Shown: positions 20,311 to 31,235 of the stretch, piece after piece
Layout of the letters: each line of letters opens with the position of its first letter
Position numbering within the stretch: position 1 is the first letter of the stretch
NCBI GenBank assembly: GCA_037576215.1
Contig: JBANDB010000007.1
Span: 2,945,001 to 3,009,000 of the forward strand
Direction of reading: 5' to 3'
DNA from: Armillaria gallica
Lineage: Eukaryota; Basidiomycota; Agaricomycetes; Agaricales; Physalacriaceae
Length of the DNA stretch: 64,000 nucleotides
Made by a program: the position numbers and the translations under genes
Notes under the pieces: generated by a model
Database searches by the model: none
The model's input: only the letters and a program-made list of their open reading frames with translations
Told to the model about the DNA's origin: nothing

Positions 20311-22020
20311 GATGTCACACCTGCAGCGTGTGTAAGGGTGTAATTTTGCAAAATATCATATCTTACACTTTAGCAATGCAGAGGCATCACGAGTGGGCTG
20401 ACAGTGCAAGTGGCATGCGAAGAAGCAAGGTCACTGAGGTAGAGAGCTCTATAACAGAAAAAGAAGCCATGGGATTAAAACATAAGGACTTTGTCGTTGC
20501 ACTGTATCTTACGGGCATGCACGGCAACAAGGCCGAAGGGTGAGCTAGATTGCCAAACCACCTGTCTGCAATAGAGAACTCAGCTGGAGTGGGATGCACT
20601 TGTATGTGGGCCAAGGCTAATTTAGATAATGACGTGTCTGTAATCTATGACACGTGGTCCCTGGAGATCTGGAAAAACGATATCACATGCGGGGTAATCA
20701 AGAGAACCCTGGGCATAGCCTAGAAACAGGCTTCAGCTGATGGAAGTAGTGAGCGGACTGGAAAGCTGAGGCATTTCTTGGTTACTGAGTCTAGAACATG
20801 ATGCTGTCACCTTCGGAGCAGACCCGAAAGCTGAATACAAAGTATGATCAGTGATTGAGGATTAAGCAGCTATTGAGTGCATGCTCGCAAGCTACTCTGC
20901 TGCTAGGGCGAGCGACATCAACATTGCTTAGCTCTTTGAGGATACTAAAAAGAGGAACAAGTGGCATGCTGCCTAGAGTGCTGGGCCAGCCTGGATGAGG
21001 AATACCTGGCCGAAAAAGAAGTAAATTACTAAAAACCCGTTTGTAACAATCAATCTCCCATAGTATAAGTAGGGTAGATTTTCATGTATTAGAGGTAAGA
21101 TATCTACCCCCCATGTACAGTAATAAAGTTTCAGTTTGGATCTGGACTTGTTGCGATGCGTAAGAGTTAGTAGCTTCGAGCCTCAGCTAGAACGCAAGTT
21201 TAGCGAGCTCACAGAGAAATAGACAAGAGAAACATTTTGGATAAAAACTTCGGTTTACTTGAGATAAGAAAGAGATTCAGGGGCAGTGATGCTGCGCTCA
21301 TCTTGAGAGTTTGCTGAGATCAATCTAAGAGAAAAACTCTGTTCCTTTTTCTGGTTCAGTGTAAAAAGAGAACTTGTGTTGTGTCAGCCTCTGTGTAGGT
21401 CTAGAAAGTAGTTGCAAGGGAATCAGCCAGCTTGAGCTGTTCTAGTAGTTGCACGAAGTGTGACAGGTGTGCGCAGTTGGACCTCGTGGCACCATTGTTA
21501 GGGCAAGCGCACTGTGTGTGAGGACTTGTGGGGATGGTTCTGAAAGTGATCAAGACTTGAGTGGGAGTGCCGAGGGCCTCCATCATGACAAGTTTGGAAG
21601 TCAGGCTTAGCCACTAAGAGAAAGGCGGTGTCACGCGCAGATTAGGTCTAGCAGCGAGTCGTACTTAGCGAGCTCACTGACTGAACTTGGTCAACTTGTG
21701 GATCTGCATATCCGTGTGTTCCAGCTATTAAAATATATCTTGCCTTGAGGGTTGCATGGTTCACCATGCTCTCTTGTAAAAAGCTCCAAAGAGCTAGAGA
21801 ATTTGAGACTAGCTTGAAAATACTATGTTGTTGTGTGTATCGTTCTAGAGAGCTCGCTGAGTTAAATTGGGATACTGTCATCATGCAAGTGGAATTAAAT
21901 TCCTTGCTCCTCTCCGCACTTAAGGAGATTGTGTGTGTGTGTGTTTAGTGGGGTTGAGTTAGGTTTGGTGTGTGTTCACGCTAGGCTGTGCTCAGTTTCA
22001 TGGGTGCCCATCACCAGCCT
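20311..22020 (+). repeat. LTR-like arm, left of an inverted pair
   Basis: The arm starts TGTCACACC and aligns in inverted orientation with 27590-28935; about 390 bases (20650-21040) are extra here. It carries TATAAGTAG near 21064 and AATAAA near 21122, as expected of an LTR reading to the right. The arms end inward in the same GGTGATGGG-type sequence next to a gag fragment. No long open frame. The 203-codon frame at its inner end is given separately. Confidence 0.5.
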
Positions 22021-22587
22021 CGTCAACGGAAGTCCATTTACAAAGTAGAAGTCTTGTTGTTGTGTTGTAAGAATTGATTTCTTGACTAGTGGTGCAGCTA
22101 GCTTAATAGACTCATGCTGGTAAGTCTCTACTTCAATTGATTTAGTAAAGGACAACTTAGCAGATGATCTCTTGCAGAAATCCTTCAACGCCTCTAGTGT
22201 AATTTCAGCTGGTTTGTCACCAACCTTGTACAGTTGCAACAGTTTGGCCTTGGCTTCATTCCAAGTCTTGTTAGGGACTTTGACATCGAACTCAGGCACA
22301 TAGTGTATGACTTCTTTGACTTCATCAGAAGAGTAGTGGTATATAAAGTCTACAAGGTCATCAGATTCATTAATTCCTATGCTCTTACCATGCTGCAAAA
22401 TTAGGTTCAAGAAATCATGAGTAAATTTTCTTTTGAACTTTGGGGCATTCATGGTACCCACGATGGGCATCAGAACATGTAGCATTGTGAACTGAGATCC
22501 ATACAGTGACATCTTGGCTGTAAATAAGCTCAGGGGTACACAACAACAAAACTGAAGAATAGTTAGTGAGTAAAGGAATAAGAACAC
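21976..22587 (-). pseudogene. Retrotransposon gag-like fragment
   Basis: 203 codons. Residues from about 46 (MNAPKFKRKFTHDFLNLILQ) to 185 (LTTQQQDFYFVNGLP) resemble the gag domain of basidiomycete LTR retroelements: helical, with DLVDFIYHYSSDEVKEVI and NKTWNEAKAKLLQLYK. The end (after about residue 190) runs into the arm repeat, so the gag is truncated. No protease or reverse transcriptase follows. The N-terminal 45 residues are hydrophobic and probably not part of the gene. Confidence 0.6.
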
Positions 22588-23689
22588 TCAGCTATGCTCT
22601 GCTGCAAGTAGCCAACTGTAGACCCTTGTGGTGGGCTCCACTGTGGTAGTATACGTTGTTCCTAACATAGACTGGGTTTTGTGAGTCATTGGCCGGCAGG
22701 AGTTGTGTAGCTGAGGATTCAGAATAGAGAGAGTGGACAAGTGATCTCTAGATAAACATAGTCAGTAACTGGAGAATATAGGAAACTCACAATGCACTAT
22801 AACAGTGCTCAAGACTCAGTACTCAAAACTCCAGTGGTGGGCAAAAGCAAGGGTCTATCTCCCTAGGTATGACTTGACAAGTACATTTAGGGGGTGGCCG
22901 TATGCATGCTCATGCATCGCCAGGGCCCCGCTACAGCATCTGATAATGCAAATGATGAAGAGGAATTAAGAGAACAGTCTGTAGTAGAAGAAAAAGTCCA
23001 TAGCTAGTCCTCAGCATTAAACAATTGCCCCTCCCAGGAGTAGTGCAACTATGAATAGGGAGAGTATGCTGCTGCCCTCAGCATTGACAAACAGGTCATT
23101 AATCCAATGTCGTCTCGATCCCCAGCACAGTCCGAGATGGTTACAATTGCCATGGCCTTGTCCTCATGTCCGATGTGTACAGTAGGGTGGGATGGATAAG
23201 AAAAGAGGTAATGTAGTCAGCATAATGGCTAGGAGAGAATGAAACTGGAAAGAGTAAGTAATTAAAGGTTGTAACAGGACTATCAAACAACACTGTGGCC
23301 CATACTGCTATCATCCTTCAGTTGTGAAGCTTGATCATTGTTGGGGAAGAACAACCCATCATATGTCATTGTGCCACATCAATTGCATCATTGCCAGTTT
23401 GAGAATATATTGAGATATGACAATGACATCATTTAAGCCTCTATGCTCAAATGATGTCACCACAAAAAAGAATGGATCTATAAGGGAGAAAGGGAGCATA
23501 GGATGATAAAGGAAAGAAGGAAAAGACTAGGAACCAGAAAAGGAAGCATGCATCAGCATGTCTCATGGCATCAATTCCACAAGTACAGCAATGTGTACTG
23601 CCACATCAGGAGCCTTGGAACATGTAGAAACATTCAAACCTGCAATGGCCACCCTGAATGAGAGTTTCATCAGGAGATAAACTAAAAGA
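22588..23689. other. Region without recognisable genes
   Basis: AT-rich, no open frame above 60 codons with family resemblance. TpG and CpA dinucleotides are common. It probably consists of decayed transposon and gene DNA. Confidence 0.4.
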
Positions 23690-24435
23690 TGTGAGAGCTA
23701 ACAGGCACTCCTTATTGAAAGGGGCATTAACACCACTGTTTTGCCTCTAGTCTCTGCAGATAAAGTTTGGAGAAGGTGAGATGGTCATTGCATGAGTGTA
23801 CACATGTGTAGGGTTCAATGGGAATGTTGAAAATTCAACAAAACAGCACCAGAATGTGAAGGCATGGTAAACATATGTGTGAAGGCTCTGACACTGTATG
23901 ATGGTCTCAATAATTGAGCCTTGAATATTGAATCTGAACAATATTTATTTTCAGTCATTTTCTTGCTTAGTATATTGAATAAATAAGTTAAATATCTTCT
24001 TAATATTTGAGATTTTATGCAGTTTTGAGGCAATTTTCACAAATATGAAAAAGATACTAGACAAAGCTTTTACCTATTTTAGGCTCAAATATGATAAAAA
24101 TAAAAATCTTTCAAACTTTATATTTAAGCCTCATTTATTGAAGCCATCATGCAGTGTGATCTGTAACTTCTGCCTAGAAAGAAGTAACAATGAGGCTGTG
24201 TTTATTCAGTATATAGAGTGTGAATGGCTTACATTGACCACAGAAATCATCTTGAAAAATCCTACATCCAGATTTGGTCAAGAATTAAAGGTACAGAATA
24301 TTTCGAGCCAGAACAAGAAGTAACAGTCAAATAAGGGATGATAAGTGTTGATCCCAAGCTTAACGAAGGCATTAGGATGCCACCATAGAACATCCACAGC
24401 ATAATCTCCAATGTGGGACAGCACTACACAGTGGT
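23690..24435 (-). pseudogene. NLR relic (fourth NLR copy), decayed
   Basis: The stretch aligns with the junction of NACHT exon and propeller exon of NLR2 (44.41-44.89 kb). Matching blocks are GGCATGRTAAACATATGTG (23.86 kb) and GATCTGTAACTTC (24.16 kb), then CAATGAGGYTGTGT and GGCTTACATTGACC. Frames are lost. A 265-bp MITE interrupts it at 23892-24156. It shows that an NLR once stood here, between the present copies. Confidence 0.7.
23892..24156. mobile_element. MITE, 265 bp, inside the NLR relic
   Basis: The ends are inverted repeats: CACTGTATGATGGTCTCAAT at the left, and the right end reads CACTGCATGATGGCTTCAAT on the minus strand. TGA flanks both sides (23889-23891 and 24157-24159). The empty site is preserved in NLR2 as GGCTTTGGTCTGTAAC, against GGCTCTGA...TGATCTGTAAC here, so the ends are certain to within a base. 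The inside is AT-rich and non-coding. A 3-bp duplication fits a PIF/Harbinger-like MITE, but TGA is not the usual TWA. Confidence 0.85.
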
Positions 24436-27400
24436 AGCAATCCTGTATAGTCTCCTTTACATCAATGTCTGAAAGAACAGGTTCAAGTTACGAGTCTGAG
24501 TTTATGAGGATTCATCCTTATGCACTGCATTTCAATCCAAGACCCTTATTTTTAAGTTTTATCTTAAAATTCAACAGTGACAAACATGCTCCTTTTATGG
24601 TAACGATTTTCCTTCAAAATATTAATTATTTTAAATAAACTAGAAGACAGTCTTTTCATTTATGTTTATGCATGGAGAATGTATCAACCAGTATATCTCA
24701 CTAAATTCTCAAGCTTCAGAGTGGGAGAATGGAATGCATCACTTGCCATAGTCTGATGAACAGAGAAACCAATTGAATGGCTGTGCCACTCTTTCTTGCC
24801 TTTTACCATCTTCAATAGTGCATGATTCACTCTTCAAGGCTTCAATATCTGTTTTGTGGACATTCAAAGGTGTGTATTTTATTATTCTACTACTTACTCT
24901 TCTTTTTAAGTCCATTTTACACATCTGGTAGCTCCAAGAGCCTCAGTCTCTGGCTATCCTGTCTCCACCACCTGAGTAAGCCCTCAGTCAAGGCAGTGCT
25001 GCAATTCCTGCATCTATGATGACAACAACAACACCAGTAGGTCCCAGAATAATGATGATTCATGCTGACCATCACCACACTCATGAAAACAGATCCCCAT
25101 CCTATCCTGATATACTCAGCACCTCCCACATTGAGATCAGTGCCAATTGCCACTGAAGACAATTTCTGCACACTACAAGAGTATATAGCATGTCTGTGAA
25201 TTCACTATCAAATGCCATCTCAGCATGGGAGAGACTATCAAAGGTAAAACAGGCCACAACAAGGATATCCAACAAGATGATGGTGACAATGATGACGGGG
25301 CTGGAGGCAGTTCTACTCTGATGCAGAGCCAAGTGACTATCCAAGAAAGGAATGCTGAGGAAGAAGGGTGTGGAGAGATAACGTTAAATGGCTAAAGATG
25401 TTGAGGAGGATAGCAGGAGGAAGATCAGGACACCAACAATATATGACTGCAGCAACTGTCATGCTCTTTTGGTTGTCAATAGAGGAGCTAAGGGTGCAAT
25501 GAATGCATCTGGAATCATGCCTATATGATTATTTCCCCACCCACTGCTACCCACCTTGCCGAACATCAACATTGGCATTCCCCACACTATGGAGCCTCCT
25601 AGTGACCCAAGATTGGTTTCCCCCTCTATTTGGGTGGGAGAACACAAATCTGATATACACCAGGACCCCCAACTCCCATTCATTATGTGTTGCCATCCCA
25701 TCCCCATCTCCAGGCTCTCTCTTCGATATCCTCCCCTATGGCTCAGCTACCATAGCAATGACCTCATCATTCTCATTTTCAACATCAGGGAATCCAATGC
25801 TGAGGTCCATTATGCTCTCTGACCCCATCATTGCTGTCAATAAGATTTCAGTGCCTTCCCGCCCTGTTTTTCCCTGCCCAATGGTGTGCTGTGACTCCCT
25901 CCAACCTGGCAACCCTCTTTATATATGCAGAGGCTGCCATTCCTACCTACAACACCTTGCATAGTGCCCACTGCTGCTTCACTTGCCCATCGTACTCACT
26001 GCATGATTTTTATTTTTATTTTTATTTTGTATTTTTGAAACTGTATATCAACATAAGTAATTAATTGTACATTGTAATAAAGAACTTTTAGTGGAGTTGT
26101 TTGAGCTCTGTGCTCTTGTGTGCATTTGATTCTCTCAGTGGTTCAATTTTTTGAGTAGGGGTTTATTTAAAATTGCCATAAAAAAGAGGTTATCTCAACA
26201 AATCCAAATGACATAGCTCCCTCTCAGTTGGGGTTGGTTTGAAAATAGGTTCTCAATTGTATTTTCAAATCAGATACTTTTTTGGCCATCCCAGCGATGA
26301 GCAGGAGAGTGGGAAATTGAGCTCAATGCCAGCCAGGCATTGAGTTGATGATTTGAGCTGTGGCAGTGCTTAATGTGGCTTACAAAGGCGCTATTTTGTC
26401 AAATGCACAAGTTTCTACCAGTTTGGTATATGAGAATAATATTCATTTTTTATCATTTTTTGTGTGAAGATGCTAAATACAGCTATTAGTAAATGCCTTC
26501 CAGTGCTGTCTAAATTCTGAAATGAGCCAAAGTGTGGCTGTGTCTCATAACAATGAATTGTCAAATGGCTTGCTGTCTTATTACAGCAGTTTGGCAATTA
26601 ACTAACAACATTGAGTGACCATACTCTAATGTGGGGCCATAGGAACATCTGGGGAAAGAATAGTAGGGAAGGAGAGCATGGAGAGAAGACATTGAGAAGG
26701 AGAGCAAGACAAAGATTGGGACACTGATGACAAATGAAGCTGATGATGACCAGGCCTGCTTAGTTTTTGATGGATGACTCAAGAATACAACAAACATGCC
26801 CAGAACATTCACCCTATGATGATTGCTGCCACTGCCCCCTACCCTGCCAATATCCAACATTGGCCTGCCTCACCCCACCCAAGCAACCCAGGCAACCCAG
26901 AGTTGTCCATCCCTCATTCCTTAAGTGGGAGGATATGATTCCATTGTGTGCCATTACCCACAATACCCTTGTCACCCGGTGTTGCTACCTCATTTCCTCC
27001 ACCAACACCTTATGCTCGATTTCCCTCTACCACTGATGTCTTGACTGCTATGACAACCCTGAGACTGTCTGTTTGAATGCATAGGATGCCCACTTCATTA
27101 ATGAGGACACCTGCCATACCCTCTGACCAAACCCACACCTGCAGTAACCACTGCAAGAGTATATATTTTATTTATTTCAAAAGTATTCTATCTAGATTCA
27201 TAAAGTGTATGTATTTTATGTATTCCCACTGGTAGCTAGTGTACAGCCCAGATAGCCTGGGTCATTAATCCTTTGCCTGTGACCTGCCTGACAGACCTGT
27301 ACCTGCTAAAGTAGTATTTATGTGTAAGGGATATGGATATCTTTTGAATCAGTAGCTATGTCATTTATTTTCTTTTGATTACATATCTCTTGTGGCAAGC

Positions 27401-27589
27401 TTTGTATGCACTGTTTTCAGTTCTTTTCTCTCTTAACCTTTGATTTTATCTTTATATTGCATCTTTGACCTACTCATACTCTGGCTAATATATGCTGATC
27501 AAGCTCTGTGTTCAGGTTTAGACCCTTGTGAGGTAGATTTCTTACACTTTTTTGAGCATCTCATAGTGCATTTGGCCATTGCTAGCCAG
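24436..27589. other. AT-rich region without recognisable genes
   Basis: Open frames up to 153 codons occur at 25.5-26.0 kb, but they are low-complexity (C, P, S, Y and H). The stretch near 25.54-25.95 kb resembles 26.80-27.13 kb in word content, which suggests an old tandem duplication. A (TTTTA)n stretch lies at about 26009-26036. I see no gene that I could support. Confidence 0.45.
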
Positions 27590-28935
27590 CCCAGTGATGA
27601 GGCTGGTGATGGGAACCTGTAAAACTGAGCACAGTCTAGCATAAACACACACAAAACCTACACTCAATCCCACAAAATGCACACACATACAATCTCTTTA
27701 AGTGCAGAGAGGAGCAAGGAATTTAATTCCACTTGTGTGCTGACAATATCTCAATATATCTCAGCAAGCTCACTAGAACAATGCATGTAACAATATATAA
27801 TTATTAAGCTGATCTCCAATTCTCTATTTCCTTGAAGCTTTTTATAAGAAAGCACAGTGAACCACACAACCCTCAAGGCAAAGGATATTTCAATAAATAA
27901 AACACATGGACATGCAGATCCATGAAATGACCAAGTTTGGTCAGTAAGCTCGCTAAGTACAACCTGCTGCTAGATCCAATCTGCATGTGATGCCACCTTT
28001 CTCTTAGTTGCTAAACTTGATGCCCAAATTCATCACAATAGAGGCCCTCAGCACTCTCAATCATGTCACAATTATTTTCAGGAACCATCCCTGCAAGTCC
28101 TCACACACAGTGCACTTGCTCTAACAATGGTGCCATGAGGTCCAACTGCACACACCTGTCACACTTTGTGCAACTGCTAGAACAGCTCAATCTGGCTGAT
28201 TCCCTTGCAAACTACTTCTAGACCTATACAGAGGCTGGCACAATACAATCTCTCTTTTTCTCTCTTACACTGAACCAGAAAAGGAACAGAGCTTTTTCTC
28301 AGATGTAACCAAGCAAACTTTCTCAAGACTGGTGCAGCATCACTGCCTCTGAATCTCTTTCTTATCTCAAGTAAACCAAAGTTTGTATCCAAAATTTCTC
28401 TCTTATTCAATTTTTCTGTAAGCTCACTAAACTTGCATTATAGCTGAGACTCAAAGTTACTAACTCTTATGCAGTGCAACAAGTCCAGATCTGAACTGAA
28501 ACTTTATTATGGTGCATAGGAAGCATGCAGCTTGACTTATTACATGAATTTCTACTCTACTTATACTACGGTCGATTGATTGTTACAAACAGCTTTAGAT
28601 TACAGATGTGTTGTTATCTAAATTAGCCTCGGCCTGTGTACAAGCGCATCCCACAGAAGTTGAATTCTCTATTGCAAACAGGTGGTTTAGCAAGCTAGCT
28701 CACCCTTTGGCCTTGTTGCCATGCATGCCTGTAAGGTACAATGCAACAACAAAGTCCTTATGTTTTGATTCCATTGCTTCTTTTTCTATCATAGAGCTCT
28801 ACCTCAGTGACCTTGCTTCTTCATGTGCCACTTGCACTGTCAGCCCACTTGTGATGCCTCTGCATTGCTAATATGTAAGATATGACATTTTTACAAAATT
28901 ACATTTAGACATGCTGTGAGCGTGACACCGGCCTG
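27590..28935 (-). repeat. LTR-like arm, right of an inverted pair
   Basis: Inverted partner of 20311-22020. Shared blocks include the AATAAAGTTTCAGTT region (28.5 kb) and the outer GTGTCAC end (28.93 kb). Divergence is considerable, so the pair is old. Confidence 0.5.
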
Positions 28936-29166
28936 CTTCTATATGCAAGTATACACTGTGACTTTAAGTCAGCAAGGTAGTACTGCTTGGTAGTTGAGTA
29001 CTAGATGTTCTGACTGTAAGCCAATAGGGGTCTCTCAAAATAAGAGGGAACAGAAGCAGGTATGACATGAATCCCATGAATCCCTATGAGAAAATGTGAG
29101 ATGAGACTAGAAAATGTCATTAGACAATAATCTGAGTGGGGTGAACTGTGGAAAATAGACTAAACA

Positions 29167-29930
29167 GTGATAAGCCTCCAGGCTCTGTGTGCTCAGAATT
29201 CATGGATTTATCCATTCATCACCCAATACCTTCAAAATGACACCATTATAATCCCCACATACTCCATAACACTGCCAACTCTCGATAATACTATGGATTT
29301 TCACAGTATAAGCCACAAACACCCAGATACAGTCCTAAAACCATGACATCCACTCCTCACGCACTCTGTTATCCTTTCCAGCTCGCCTCGCATCACAATT
29401 ACCGTATCCCATCATGGCAAGGCACCTTTGATCGACAATCATCCTAAAGCAGGGTTGTTACATTACTCAGAAGCATCTGGTTGATGTGCCCATCAATCAT
29501 TTAATGAAATGATGTGATTGACATGAGTACTCTTCCAGCTATGATAATTACAGCTATGGCAACTACAGACCACATTTACCAAGGCTGTTACAGTGCCAAG
29601 ACTTTGAATTATTGTTGCCCCATGCATACACCTCAGCATGGCAACTGCAGCTCAATAATCCGTAGCTACACAGCACCTCATGATCTGCTCATTGCTCAAT
29701 AAAACCACATGGTTCACATCCATACATGGCAACATTGAGGACTTGCTGTTACTTTAGAACCACAGATACCATATGTTTACTACAGCTATTACAAAAGCCA
29801 AGGACTTACAGCCTTACTAAGGCTCTAAAGAATATTCTATTTATAAAATTGTACTTGTAGTATAAAAACTAGGTAGATACCACATTTTTAGAGCTAGTTC
29901 TTACCCAGTTGACAAGGCTACGGCATTACC
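29167..29930 (+). repeat. Left arm of a large inverted-repeat element
   Basis: Starting at GATAAGCCTCCAGGCTCTGT it aligns with the reverse complement of 40882 downward (GATGAGCCTCTAGGCTCTGT). Further shared blocks are GAATTCATGGATTTATCC, AAGGCACCTTTGAT and GATGTGATTGACATGAG. The chromovirus sits between the arms. Without it the element would be about 3.3 kb. No transposase is recognisable. Confidence 0.6.
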
Positions 29931-30349
29931 AGTCAGCTACGGTTACTCCAAGTTATTCCCCACTGCTTGCTTTACTCTTTAAACATTGTTGGTTGCACCA
30001 ATACACAAAATCTTGTGTCAATAACTTGCTTTTGTCTTTTAATGCCACAACATTGCTTCACTTTCACCACATAGGATTGTTTCATCACTTTCACCTTCTA
30101 CATCGCCATCGTTTTCATCACCCAGTTCAGTATTGCCTCCGTGTAGGCCCAGTTCAGCTCCATAGGATCACCTCCATCTTTATCATTGTTCAGAGTTGCC
30201 GTGCATCTATTGCTGCAGCACCCCACTCAGCATCTCAGTTACTACAATTTTTACCAGTTTCTTGCAGTCTTCATATGTTTATTGTTATTGTTTCAACTCA
30301 CAATATTAGGTACACCCCAAGCCACATTTACTAGGCTATTTCGACATCT

Positions 30350-30640
30350 TCTAGCACATTGCTATGATTACCAGTCCTTCCACATGATTTCTCGTCATCC
30401 CCCATGATTTCTAGCTCATCGCTACGATTTCTAGTGCATTGCTACGATTACCAGTCCTTCCACACGATTACTCATCCTCCCCCATGATTACTAGAGCATT
30501 ACAATGATTTCCAGTCCCTCCCAACGATTTCTAGTCCATTGCTACGATTTCTAATCCATTGCCACAATTTCTAGATCCATTTTCATGGTCTCTAGATCAT
30601 TTTTGCAGTTTCTATTGTGTTTTCATGGTATTCAAGTCAT
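30350..30640 (+). repeat. Degenerate tandem repeat, unit about 30-35 bases
   Basis: Variants of ATTGCTACGATTTCTAGT and CCAGTCCTTCC recur about eight times with many substitutions. Non-coding, just left of the chromovirus insertion. Confidence 0.6.
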
Positions 30641-30790
30641 ACCAGATTCCATCCCATCTTGTTTATCGAGATCCTTCCCAGCTTACAGCCAACGTCTATT
30701 AGTACTCCTTGACCAAGAGTACTACTTCGCTGACTGAAAAGTCACAGTGTATCTTGTGTTATTGAGGAATTGACTGCACAGAGATGCACC

Positions 30791-31190
30791 TGTTATGATT
30801 TATTCACTTTTTTCCTTTATCTTATCTTATCACTCACACCGGACCGATCCGGGCCGTCAATCCACAGGGGTAACCTCGCAACATTCCCATGTTATCTCTC
30901 TGACTTCCACGCTCTCGCTTCGATATTGCGTGATACGGCTCCAAGTCCTTGTACTTCGTTATCAACCACTCACGAACACTTTATGATTAGACCTTCACCT
31001 TTCGTATTTAAGTAGTAGTCCTCACTTCATGTACGCCAGCCTCGAACTATCTTTAATCCATACTGAATCTATCGCTTTAATTATTGCCAACTACTAAAGA
31101 CTTAGCCGAATCGCCTAGTTTGATAACATCAGTGACTGCCCGAATGCAAGACAGCCGTTGTTTGTCATTGATAGGAGTTCAGGTCTAATA
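30791..31190 (+). repeat. 5' LTR of the chromovirus
   Basis: Starts TGTTATG and ends CTAATA (TG...TA rather than TG...CA). TATTTAAG near 31005 may be the TATA box. Confidence 0.95.
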
Positions 31191-31235
31191 ATTAGTTCAA
31201 GGCTTTACCCTCTGCTCCTTAACCAGAGCCAACAG

